24,857 nt of DNA. It comes from a virus. Position numbers and translations under genes: made by a program. This document shows, piece by piece, positions 1-6,890 of this stretch; position 1 is the stretch's first letter; every line of letters begins with the position of its first letter. Location of the stretch: positions 1 to 24,857 of the IMG/VR virus record IMGVR_UViG_3300008267_000343. The stretch is one strand, 5' to 3'. Under the pieces are notes generated by a model. That model was not told the DNA's origin, ran no database searches, and was given only the letters and a program-made list of their open reading frames with translations.

Positions 1-36
1 CCTTGTTTCGGGAGTTTTTGAAATTAATTCTTCCAT
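1..36 (-). CDS. N-terminal fragment of a divergent minus-strand gene
   Basis: On the minus strand an ATG (complement of 34-36) opens a frame that runs off the left edge of the window after 12 codons, reading MEELISKTPETR. The start is supported by an exact TATTTATA element (complement of 42-49) five bases upstream, the same element found before many other genes here. The fragment is too short to identify. It shows that the tail module's left border is a divergent intergenic region rather than a continuation of one operon. Confidence 0.5.
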   Translation of the reverse strand, partial: MEELISKTPETR

Positions 37-41
37 TATAT

Positions 42-49
42 TATAAATA
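42..49 (-). promoter_or_regulatory. TATTTATA promoter-like element (minus strand)
   Basis: An exact TATTTATA on the minus strand lies five bases before the ATG of the leftward gene fragment. Its presence in leftward orientation, in front of a leftward gene, supports a directional signal. The promoter role is inferred. Confidence 0.4.
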
Positions 50-83
50 AAAATAGTAAATAATATAAAAAAATCAATTAAAG

Positions 84-91
84 TATTTATA
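84..91 (+). promoter_or_regulatory. TATTTATA promoter-like element before the first plus-strand gene
   Basis: An exact TATTTATA ends three bases before the ATG at 95. If it acts as a -10-type late promoter, transcription would begin at or inside the start codon, giving a leaderless or nearly leaderless mRNA. The promoter role is inferred from recurrence in this window. Confidence 0.4.
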
Positions 92-94
92 TAT

Positions 95-610
95 ATGACA
101 CAAAAAAGAGTACCCATAACAAGGTTAAATAAGTTTTTCTCTGAAGAGGATTTTGATTTAGATATTTCTATGGGGGAGGAATGGTTACACGGTGATATGA
201 ATTTTACTTTAGTACTTTATAAAGTAGACAAACAAAGAACTAATAATGATGATGTTTATGGTGAAACATTAGAAGACGGAATTCAATTTTTAGCGCCAAT
301 AGAATTTAAAGGTTTAGTACAAATAGAAGCACCAACAAATACAGATTACGGGTCTTCAAAATTATCCCAAATGGAGCCTGGTAATTTAAAAATAGGTGTT
401 TATCAAACACATTTAGATGAGTTAGGTATTGATATTGAATATGGTGATTATATAGGGTACTATGAAACTGAAAGTATTGTAAGATACTATTCTGTTGTTA
501 ATGATGGTAGGGTTTATACAGATAATAAACATACTTATGGAGGATATAAAAGATTTTATAGATCAATTATCGCATCACCTGTTAATGAAAACGAATTCAA
601 AGGAATATAA
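95..610 (+). CDS. putative neck / head-tail connector protein
   Basis: This encodes a 171-aa acidic protein with no signal peptide or membrane segment. The C-terminal half looks beta-rich, with GDYIGYYE (about residues 117-124) followed by RYYSVVNDGR, a layout loosely reminiscent of T4-type neck proteins (gp13/gp14 group) and of head-closure proteins. I did not recognise a diagnostic motif, so the call rests mainly on context: its stop overlaps the start of the gp15-like tail completion gene (TAATG at 608-612), and in T4 the neck genes 13 and 14 directly precede gene 15. The ATG at 95 is chosen because a promoter-like TATTTATA sits immediately upstream; the next in-frame ATG would remove 25 residues. 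It could instead be another connector component or an unrelated structural protein. Confidence 0.45.
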   Translation: MTQKRVPITRLNKFFSEEDFDLDISMGEEWLHGDMNFTLVLYKVDKQRTNNDDVYGETLEDGIQFLAPIEFKGLVQIEAPTNTDYGSSKLSQMEPGNLKIGVYQTHLDELGIDIEYGDYIGYYETESIVRYYSVVNDGRVYTDNKHTYGGYKRFYRSIIASPVNENEFKGI

Positions 611-1650
611 TGGCGTTACCAAAAAAAATAAAAAAACACTTACCTTTAGTTCCTGAAAAAGTTGGTAAAGAACGAAGACAGGAGTTATTAGATATGATTA
701 CTGATGACGGTACTTTTTTACCTAAAGGTGTTTTACACGCCGATTTAGATAAGGGTATTTTAGATTTTGTAAAAGGAAGGTTAGAGATAGTTGTAGATGG
801 TAAAAAAATACCAACAATAAATAAAATCATTACTAATCAAAATTGGGCACAATTTACAACTACTTGGAATTTCAACGATTTAGATAAAAACATAAAACTT
901 CCTTTTGTTACAACTGTAAGAATGCCTGAAGTAAAATACGGAACACTACAAGGAGGTATTGCTAATATACCTGAAAGAAAACATTTTTATTATTATACAG
1001 TACCTACATGGGATGGACAAAGAAAAGGTGCCGATGTATATAAAATACCTCAACCAATTCCAGTAGATATTGGATATAATATTAAACTTTTTTGTAATAG
1101 AATGCGTGAACTTAATGAATTTAATAAAATATTTATGCAAACTTTTACCTCTAAACAAGCTTACGTTAATATAAAAGGACATTATTTACCTATTATAATG
1201 GAGGATGTTTCTGACGAATCAGTTAAAGATTTAGAAAAAAGAAAATACTACATTGCTAACTATAAAATAACATTAAAAGGTTTATTAATAGATGAAGAAG
1301 AATTTCAAGTTTCTCCAGCAATTACAAGAGCGGTAACTATGTTTGAGGTAACCACAAAAACAAGAAAAAGAAAAACAAAAATAGAACCGCCAAGACCTGA
1401 TAATTTTGATTTAGATTTATTATTTGTTTCAGGAAATACACAACTATCAGAAGTTTTTAATTATACTTCAGATATAATAATACAAAATACTTCAAACATT
1501 TCTACATATTCTGTTTATATTAATAATAATTATGTTGGTGATGACATAGATAAAATACAAATAACCAATGGTGATACGTTAAAGGTTATTGTGGTTAAAC
1601 AAGACAATACACAGAAATCACTTATTAAAGCAGTTTCATTCCTTTTATAA
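610..1650 (+). CDS. tail completion / sheath stabiliser protein, T4 gp15-like
   Basis: This encodes a 346-aa protein. T4 gp15 caps the distal end of the tail tube and sheath and joins the tail to the neck. The central part (about residues 150-235) has the features I associate with that family: a PVDIGYNIKLF strand, then a helix with NRMRELNEFN, then TFTSKQAYVNIKGHYLPI, then RKYYIANYKITLKG and a closing EEFQVSPAI. A basic linker (about 248-262, TRKRKTKI) leads to an extra C-terminal segment of about 80 residues that looks like a small beta domain. The start overlaps the previous stop (TAATG), implying translational coupling. The stop at 1648-1650 abuts the stop of the convergent RHH gene with no spacer and no visible terminator. 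Position just before the sheath gene also fits gp15. Confidence 0.7.
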   Translation: MALPKKIKKHLPLVPEKVGKERRQELLDMITDDGTFLPKGVLHADLDKGILDFVKGRLEIVVDGKKIPTINKIITNQNWAQFTTTWNFNDLDKNIKLPFVTTVRMPEVKYGTLQGGIANIPERKHFYYYTVPTWDGQRKGADVYKIPQPIPVDIGYNIKLFCNRMRELNEFNKIFMQTFTSKQAYVNIKGHYLPIIMEDVSDESVKDLEKRKYYIANYKITLKGLLIDEEEFQVSPAITRAVTMFEVTTKTRKRKTKIEPPRPDNFDLDLLFVSGNTQLSEVFNYTSDIIIQNTSNISTYSVYINNNYVGDDIDKIQITNGDTLKVIVVKQDNTQKSLIKAVSFLL

Positions 1651-1800
1651 TTACTCTCCGTATATATCTTTTTGTTTTTGACACGTTTTTCTTATTAACT
1701 TTTCCAAAAATTTATAAATTTTCAAACCATTCTCTTCGCAATATTGTTTTAAAATTTCGTGAGTTTCTTCTGAAATCTTTATATTTTTAATTTTTTTCAT
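1651..1800 (-). CDS. small ribbon-helix-helix (Arc/CopG-like) DNA-binding protein
   Basis: A minus-strand frame from ATG (complement of 1798-1800) to TAA (complement of 1651-1653) encodes 49 residues. It begins with a basic strand MKKIKNIKISEE, then helix A (ETHEILKQYCEENG), then a turn and helix B (KIYKFLEKLIRKTC). This is the pattern of RHH repressors, in which a short strand from each subunit of a dimer enters the DNA major groove. Residues 8-35 match the pattern found in many small phage RHH proteins; this is recognition by eye. It is convergent with the gp15-like gene and divergent from the sheath gene. Upstream lie an imperfect promoter-like element (ATATTTACTTATAT) and a perfect 11-bp tandem repeat at 1818-1839, a plausible operator for autoregulation and possibly for control of the sheath promoter. 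Confidence 0.7.
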   Translation of the reverse strand: MKKIKNIKISEETHEILKQYCEENGLKIYKFLEKLIRKTCQKQKDIYGE

Positions 1801-1814
1801 ATATAAGTAAATAT
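1801..1814 (-). promoter_or_regulatory. imperfect TATTTATA-like element before the RHH gene
   Basis: Read on the minus strand this is ATATTTACTTATAT, directly adjoining the RHH start codon. It resembles the TATTTATA element of other units with one interruption. As at position 84, its closeness to the ATG would imply a nearly leaderless transcript if it is the promoter. Confidence 0.3.
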
Positions 1815-1817
1815 TTT

Positions 1818-1839
1818 AAAAGGTAGAAAAAAGGTAGAA
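1818..1839. repeat. perfect 11-bp tandem repeat, candidate RHH operator
   Basis: The unit AAAAGGTAGAA occurs twice without a gap (1818-1828 and 1829-1839). The 11-bp period is close to one helical turn, so both copies present the same groove face. RHH repressors such as Arc and CopG bind paired or tandem subsites, and the repeat sits 18 bp upstream of an RHH gene start. The operator role is inferred. Confidence 0.5.
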
Positions 1840-1899
1840 TTTTTTCATACCCTATAAATTTTTGAAAAAAATTTTAAAGAATTTTGCTATTTGTTGTGG

Positions 1900-1918
1900 T
1901 ATTTATATATAAAATAAA
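1900..1918 (+). promoter_or_regulatory. promoter-like element of the tail sheath gene
   Basis: Exact TATTTATA at 1900-1907 continues into TATAAAATA and an A-rich tract, 34 bases before the sheath ATG. It is the only such element in the 141-bp region between the RHH gene and the sheath gene on the plus strand, so it is the likely start of the sheath transcript. Confidence 0.5.
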
Positions 1919-1941
1919 ATTACTAAAACAAGAATTTAAAA

Positions 1942-4900
1942 ATGGCAGCATCTAACAAAGTATTTGTATCACCTGGAGTTTATACTTCAGAAAGAGATTT
2001 AACATTTGTTGCGCAAAGTGTCGGTGTAACAACTTTAGGTATTGTTGGTGAAACCTTACAAGGTCCAGCCTTTGAACCTATTTTTATAACAAACTTTGAC
2101 GAATTTCAAGTGTATTTTGGTGGTACGTCTCCTGAAAAATTTGTAGGAACACAAATCCCAAAATATGAAACGTCTTATATTGCTAAGGCGTATTTACAAC
2201 AATCAAATCAATTATTTGTAACAAGAGTACTTGGTTTATCTGGTTACGACGCTGGACCTTCATGGTCTATTGTTACCATGGGTAATGTTGACCCTTCTAC
2301 TATTGTACCAACAACTTCAGGAGCATCAACATTTACATTTACAGGAACATCAGGTTTATCTTCTAGTATACAATTAGTTGGTGTACCATCCCCATTATCT
2401 ACGGTTTTAAATGATACATACACTAACTTTAATAACACCACATCTACTTTGTATTCTGATATACAAACATTTATTTTTAATCAAATTTCTTTATTTAGAA
2501 CAGCATCCGCAAGTTCAGGAACAACTGCACAATTTTGGGGTAGTCTAAGTGGAAACATGATAAATTACGTAACAGGCTCTTCGGTTAACACTGTTACAGG
2601 ATATAATGAAACATATGCGGTAAGTAGCGTTGATTTTGCGAATAATACGTTATCTGATTCATCAAATGACCCATGGTACTATTCATTATTTACTTATTCT
2701 AAAGTCGGAGATGTATCAACTTATTCAGGATTTGGTTTTGGTATTTCATTAGACGGTATTACTACGGGAGCAACTGCGGGAACATATACTGGTGTTTGTA
2801 ACATAGGGTTTACTAACTATTCAGGAACACCTTATACAGATTTTAATGATTTAGTTGTTGCAACTTTAAGATCAAGAGGTATATCAACATACTCAAGTAC
2901 AAATGCTGGTCCTACTTATGAAGTTTCAGGAACATCAGACGTACAGTTAATCACAAATGGTTTATATTCAGGTATAACAAAAGATCCGTTTGAGACGTTT
3001 GTTGTTTCTGGTGTATCTTCAGATGGTGATAATTTTAGTTTTGAAACGTCACTTTTAACTACAGATTCTAAATATATTTCTAAAGTTTTTGGTAAAAGTA
3101 ATTTTGGAAAAGATAGAACTGAAGTTCCGTTATTTGTTGAGGAGGTTTATCCGGCATTATTAACCACAGGTTATAGACAAGGTAAAATTAGAGGTATTTA
3201 TAGTGATCTAATTGAATTAGGTGGGGTTAGAGATAACGATACAGACTCAATAGCATTTTTCTTAGAGCAATTTCAAACACCTGAAACACCTTATTTAGTT
3301 TCAGAATTAAGAGGTAATAAAGTATATAAATTATTTAAAGCGGTTTTAATTTCAGACGGTAACGCGGCTAACAGACTTGTTAAAATTTCTGTAGCCAATA
3401 TGTCATTTAATAATAGAACTTTTGACTTACTTGTTAGAGATTATTTTGATACCGATCAAAATGTAAGAGTTATTGAAAGTTTCACTAATTGTTCTTTAGA
3501 TCCTTCACAAAATAACTATGTTGCTAATAAAGTAGGTACATCTAACGGTGAATATCAAGTTAAGTCTAAATATATAATGTTAGAAATGAACGACGAAGCT
3601 CCAATAGACGCTGTACCATGTGGTTTTGAAGGTTATAATATGAGAGAGTATTCTCAAGCAACACCACCATTTTTAGTTTACAAAACTAAATATTTACAAC
3701 CAGGTGATGTTATTTATAACCCACCGTTTGGTTCTTCTAACGGAGGAGATAACCCTGTCATATCTAATGGAGAAAACCCAAGAAGAGCGTATTTAGGTAT
3801 TTCAAATATAACAGGAATTGATTTTGACTTTTTTGAATACAAAGGAAAACAATTACCAACTAATATTGGTACAGACACTACAGGACCTGCTTGGGGTTAT
3901 ACAACTAAAGGTTTCCACATGGATAGTGGGGCAACTGCAGTTACAGTATATAATGTGGCATTATCATCATACACACAAGCCTTTGAAGTTGGTATTGGGT
4001 CATTTAACAGTGAACCAACTGATAGTGATAACCCTTATTACAAACTTAATACACGTAAATTTACTGTATATGCTTACGGAGGTTTTGACGGTTGGGATAT
4101 ATATAGGGAATACAGGACTAATGGTGATACGTTTGCTTTAGGACAATCGGGATATAAAGCAGGTGCAGAGGCATCAATAACATACCCATCAGCAACAGGA
4201 TGGGGGGCATTTAAACAAATTTCAGGGCCTAACCAAGAAGTTTGGGCAAATACTGATTACTATTCATACTTATGGGGTCAACAAACATTTGCTAATCCTG
4301 AAGCGGTTAATATAAATGTATTTACTACCCCAGGAATTGATTATGTTAATAACTCTAATTTAGTTGAATTGTCGATTGATATGGTTGAAACAGATAGAGC
4401 AGATTCAATCTATGTATGTACAACACCTGACTTTGATTTATTTTTACCTTCATTTACTGATGTTGAAGAAGGATTAATATTTCCTCAAGAAGCGGTTGAC
4501 AACTTAGAGAATACAGGTATAGATTCTAATTACACTGCAACGTATTATCCTTGGGTATTAACAAGAGATAGTGTTAATAATACTCAGATTTATTTACCTC
4601 CAACAGCAGAAGTGACTAAAAATTTAGCCTTAACAGACAACATAGCATTTCCTTGGTTCGCATCTGCGGGTTACACAAGAGGTGTAGTAAACGCAATTAA
4701 GGCTCGTAAAAAATTAACTCAAGACGATAGAGACACACTTTATAAAGGTAGAATTAACCCAATCGCAACTTTTTCTGATGTAGGAACAGTAATTTGGGGT
4801 AATAAAACTCTACAAGTAAGAGAATCTGCACTTGACAGAATCAACGTAAGAAGATTGTTACTACAAGCAAGAAAACTTATTTCAGCAGTGGCAGTAAGAT

Positions 4901-5145
4901 TACTATTTGAACAAAACGATGACAAGGTTAGACAACAGTTTTTAGATTCAGTTAACCCAATCTTAGATTCAATAAGAAGAGACAGAGGTTTGATTGACTT
5001 TAGAGTTTCAGTTTCTAATACTCCTGAAGATTTGGATTCCAATACACTAACAGGTAAGATTTATTTAAAACCAACTAGAGCATTAGAGTATATTGACATA
5101 GAGTTTGTAATCACACCAACAGGAGCATCGTTTGACGATATTTAA
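1942..5145 (+). CDS. tail sheath protein, T4 gp18-like (enlarged)
   Basis: This encodes 1067 aa, against 659 aa for T4 gp18. The sheath surrounds the tail tube and contracts during injection. The N-terminus has the sheath hallmark FVSPGVYTSERD (about residues 8-19), followed by the conserved start of the core domain with GVTTLGIVGETLQGPA and FGG. The C-terminal ~160 residues are diagnostic: AGYTRGVVNAI, NPIATFSDVGTVIWGNKTL, RINVRRLLLQARKLI, and a final strand with LEYIDIEFVITPTG, which corresponds to the domain that interlocks subunits. The extra length lies in a Ser/Thr/Gly/Asn-rich insertion (about residues 105-375) and a second one (about 545-800), probably surface domains on the outside of the tail. 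The ATG follows an A-rich leader with no Shine-Dalgarno sequence. A hairpin follows the stop. Confidence 0.95.
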   Translation: MAASNKVFVSPGVYTSERDLTFVAQSVGVTTLGIVGETLQGPAFEPIFITNFDEFQVYFGGTSPEKFVGTQIPKYETSYIAKAYLQQSNQLFVTRVLGLSGYDAGPSWSIVTMGNVDPSTIVPTTSGASTFTFTGTSGLSSSIQLVGVPSPLSTVLNDTYTNFNNTTSTLYSDIQTFIFNQISLFRTASASSGTTAQFWGSLSGNMINYVTGSSVNTVTGYNETYAVSSVDFANNTLSDSSNDPWYYSLFTYSKVGDVSTYSGFGFGISLDGITTGATAGTYTGVCNIGFTNYSGTPYTDFNDLVVATLRSRGISTYSSTNAGPTYEVSGTSDVQLITNGLYSGITKDPFETFVVSGVSSDGDNFSFETSLLTTDSKYISKVFGKSNFGKDRTEVPLFVEEVYPALLTTGYRQGKIRGIYSDLIELGGVRDNDTDSIAFFLEQFQTPETPYLVSELRGNKVYKLFKAVLISDGNAANRLVKISVANMSFNNRTFDLLVRDYFDTDQNVRVIESFTNCSLDPSQNNYVANKVGTSNGEYQVKSKYIMLEMNDEAPIDAVPCGFEGYNMREYSQATPPFLVYKTKYLQPGDVIYNPPFGSSNGGDNPVISNGENPRRAYLGISNITGIDFDFFEYKGKQLPTNIGTDTTGPAWGYTTKGFHMDSGATAVTVYNVALSSYTQAFEVGIGSFNSEPTDSDNPYYKLNTRKFTVYAYGGFDGWDIYREYRTNGDTFALGQSGYKAGAEASITYPSATGWGAFKQISGPNQEVWANTDYYSYLWGQQTFANPEAVNINVFTTPGIDYVNNSNLVELSIDMVETDRADSIYVCTTPDFDLFLPSFTDVEEGLIFPQEAVDNLENTGIDSNYTATYYPWVLTRDSVNNTQIYLPPTAEVTKNLALTDNIAFPWFASAGYTRGVVNAIKARKKLTQDDRDTLYKGRINPIATFSDVGTVIWGNKTLQVRESALDRINVRRLLLQARKLISAVAVRLLFEQNDDKVRQQFLDSVNPILDSIRRDRGLIDFRVSVSNTPEDLDSNTLTGKIYLKPTRALEYIDIEFVITPTGASFDDI

Positions 5146-5147
5146 TA

Positions 5148-5174
5148 AAGTGGGGAACAGAAATGTTCCCCATT
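5148..5174 (+). terminator. hairpin after the sheath gene (attenuator or terminator)
   Basis: GGGGAACA and TGTTCCCC form a perfect 8-bp stem (5152-5171) closed by a GAAA tetraloop, extendable by a few AT/GT pairs. The 3' side continues as ATTATATATTTAT rather than a run of T, so it may be a weak terminator or an mRNA 3'-end stabiliser. The next promoter-like element begins seven bases after the stem. Confidence 0.6.
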
Positions 5175-5177
5175 ATA

Positions 5178-5195
5178 TATTTATAAAATAAAAAC
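5178..5195 (+). promoter_or_regulatory. promoter-like element of the microgene-HAD unit
   Basis: Exact TATTTATA (5178-5185) is followed by AAATAAAAAC and, 12 bases later, the ATG at 5198. It immediately follows the sheath hairpin, which is the expected order for a terminator and then a new promoter. Confidence 0.45.
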
Positions 5196-5197
5196 AT

Positions 5198-5338
5198 ATG
5201 AAAATAGAAAAAAAACTTATTAAAGAGTCTTTAGGCATTAATAAAAAGTTTAAAGAAACATTTTCAGATAAAAAACAAAATATTGTTTTAACTGAAAAAC
5301 AACTTGAAAAACTTTTAATTGACTTACAAAAAAAATAA
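5198..5338 (+). CDS. 46-aa lysine-rich microprotein upstream of the HAD gene
   Basis: ATG at 5198 opens a 46-codon frame ending in TAA at 5336-5338. The product is about 30% lysine, has no cysteine or membrane segment, and looks like two short helices (KKLIKESLG and LTEKQLEKLLIDL). It is supported as a gene by the promoter-like element 12 bases upstream and by the TAATG overlap of its stop with the next start. No family is recognised. It may mainly serve to couple translation of the HAD protein, or be a small partner of it. Confidence 0.6.
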   Translation: MKIEKKLIKESLGINKKFKETFSDKKQNIVLTEKQLEKLLIDLQKK

Positions 5339-6201
5339 TGTATAAAAAAAGATTTTTAATAGAAGGTATAGACGATAGTGGTAGACCAGATTCAAAATAT
5401 TATGCGTTTGACTGGGATGATAATATTATGTTTATGCCAACTAAAATCATGGTTTTAAGTGAAAACGATGAAGAGGTAGGTATGTCTACTGAAGATTTTG
5501 CTGAACATAGACACCAGATAGGGAATGAACCTTTTAATTTTAAAGGAACTACTATTATTGGTTACGCTAAAGACCCATTCAGATTTTTTAGAACAGAAGG
5601 TGATAAAAGATTTTTGATTGACTGTATGATAGCACCATTAGGTCCATCATGGAATGATTTTGTGGAATGTATAAACGGAGGTTCGATATTTGCAATAATC
5701 ACAGCTAGAGGACATAACCCAAAAACATTAAAAGAGGCGGTAAAAAATTTAATAGTTGCAAATAAAAACGGAATAAATAGTAACGTTTTAATTGAAAACT
5801 TAAAAAAATACGAATCATTAATTAAAAAAAATATTAACGAGGATGATAGTTCAGAAATTGATGTTAATTATGGTGGTAGAGAATTAGTAGAAAGATATTT
5901 AGAAAGGTGTTTATTTGCTCCAGTTTCATTCGGTGAGGGTAGTGCCGCAAATCCTGAAGAAGGTAAAATTAAAGCACTTCGTGAATTTATATCTTATTGT
6001 AAAACCGTTGCCAATGATATTATACATGTACCTGGACAGTTTTTAAATGATATTGCAAATGAAGAAATAACACCATTTATAGGTTTTTCAGACGATGACC
6101 CAAGAAATATTGAAAAGATGAAAGAATTTTTAGATACTGAATATAAAGATAAACCGGTTAGAATGTATTTAACTAAAGGAGGAGAAAAAAAAGAAGTTTA
6201 A
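5338..6201 (+). CDS. HAD-superfamily phosphatase-like protein
   Basis: This encodes a 287-aa protein with the ordered HAD motifs. Motif I is FDWDDNI (residues 24-30) with the putative nucleophile D25 and acid/base D27. Motif II is IITARG (120-125) with T122. Motif IV is GFSDDDPRN (249-257) with D252-D254 for metal binding. The motif III lysine is not certain. A long insert between motifs I and II (about 38-110) and a helical stretch between II and IV may form the cap. HAD enzymes hydrolyse phosphoesters through an aspartyl-phosphate; in phages, relatives include nucleotidases and the 3'-phosphatase domain of polynucleotide kinase. The substrate cannot be told from sequence. It is translationally coupled to the 46-aa gene (TAATG) and sits between the sheath and tube genes, an unexpected place for an enzyme. 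Confidence 0.75.
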   Translation: MYKKRFLIEGIDDSGRPDSKYYAFDWDDNIMFMPTKIMVLSENDEEVGMSTEDFAEHRHQIGNEPFNFKGTTIIGYAKDPFRFFRTEGDKRFLIDCMIAPLGPSWNDFVECINGGSIFAIITARGHNPKTLKEAVKNLIVANKNGINSNVLIENLKKYESLIKKNINEDDSSEIDVNYGGRELVERYLERCLFAPVSFGEGSAANPEEGKIKALREFISYCKTVANDIIHVPGQFLNDIANEEITPFIGFSDDDPRNIEKMKEFLDTEYKDKPVRMYLTKGGEKKEV

Positions 6202-6271
6202 TAAACTGGACTTAATATAAGGATATTTTAAAAATAATTGAAAGTAAATAGAAAAAAAATTATACAACAAA

Positions 6272-6292
6272 TATTTATAATAAAAATAAAAA
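6272..6292 (+). promoter_or_regulatory. promoter-like element of the tail tube gene
   Basis: Exact TATTTATA at 6272-6279 is followed by an A-rich stretch with ATAAAAATAAAA, 31 bases before the tube ATG. The 109-bp gap between the HAD and tube genes (6202-6310) holds nothing else I can recognise. This would let the abundant tube protein be transcribed separately from the enzyme gene. Confidence 0.5.
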
Positions 6293-6310
6293 ACTTAAAA
6301 ACACAAAACT

Positions 6311-6799
6311 ATGGCTGATTTATTAATGAAAATGCCTTTTCAGTATGAACCTAAAAGAAAAAATAGATTTATACTTACTTTCCCATCTTCTTTGGGGATT
6401 AACTCTTGGTATGTAGAAAGTACAAATAGACCTAAATGGTCAAACACACCTGTTGAAATTCCATTTTTAAATACATCAACTTATGTTGCTGGTAGATTTA
6501 AGTGGGACGCAATTAGTGTTACATTTAGAGACCCAATTGGTCCATCGGCTTCACAAGCACTTATGGAGTGGGTTAGATTACACGCTGAATCAGTAACAGG
6601 TCGTATGGGTTATGCTGCTGGTTATAAAAAAGATGTTGATTTAGAAATGTTAGACCCAACCGGAGTTGCCGTTGAAAAATGGATTCTACAAGGGTGTTTA
6701 TTATCTGACGTTGATTTTGATACTTTAGGGTATAGTGAGGACGGGTTGATTACTGTTAAAGCAACGATGCAACCTGACAGATGTATATTGGTATACTAA
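6311..6799 (+). CDS. tail tube protein, T4 gp19-like
   Basis: This encodes 162 aa, essentially the length of T4 gp19 (163 aa). Hexameric rings of this protein stack to form the inner tail tube through which DNA passes. Diagnostic features are the opening strand KRKNRFILTFP, a loop GINSWYVESTNRPKW, the central WDAISVTFRDPIGPSASQAL with a helix MEWVRLHAE, then the GRMGYAAGYKKDVDLEMLDPTG hairpin region and the closing GCLLSDVDFDTLGYSEDGLI strands. It has its own promoter-like element upstream and a strong terminator downstream, which fits high-level independent expression. Confidence 0.93.
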   Translation: MADLLMKMPFQYEPKRKNRFILTFPSSLGINSWYVESTNRPKWSNTPVEIPFLNTSTYVAGRFKWDAISVTFRDPIGPSASQALMEWVRLHAESVTGRMGYAAGYKKDVDLEMLDPTGVAVEKWILQGCLLSDVDFDTLGYSEDGLITVKATMQPDRCILVY

Positions 6800-6816
6800 A
6801 AAATTAAAAATAAATC

Positions 6817-6850
6817 AAGAAGCCTCACTAACAAAGTGGGGTTTTTTTGT
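6817..6850 (+). terminator. rho-independent terminator after the tube gene
   Basis: CCTCACT (6823-6829) pairs with AGTGGGG (6835-6841) around a five-base loop, and the stem is followed by seven T. A-rich bases on the 5' side can pair with the T-tract. This is a standard intrinsic terminator. Confidence 0.85.
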
Positions 6851-6860
6851 TTACATAAGG

Positions 6861-6887
6861 ATAATAATTATTATTTTTTAAATAAAA
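6861..6887 (+). promoter_or_regulatory. palindrome and degenerate promoter-like element before the chaperone gene
   Basis: ATAATAATTATTAT (6861-6874) is a perfect 14-bp palindrome; it runs into TTATTTTTTAAATAAAA (6871-6887), a degenerate version of the TATTTATA plus AAATAAAA element. It sits between the tube terminator and the ATG at 6891. It could be a weakened promoter, suited to a low-abundance assembly factor, or a binding site. Alternatively the gene relies on read-through. Confidence 0.3.
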
Positions 6888-6890
6888 ACT

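Noticed and set aside
1856-1875. A/T inverted repeat (AAATTTTT followed by AAAAATTT-like sequence)
   Set aside because: Runs of A and T produce such palindromes easily in this composition; there is no GC core and no supporting context.
3818-4141. 107-aa plus-strand frame inside the sheath gene
   Set aside because: It overlaps a strongly supported sheath frame, has hydrophobic AT-driven composition and no independent signals.
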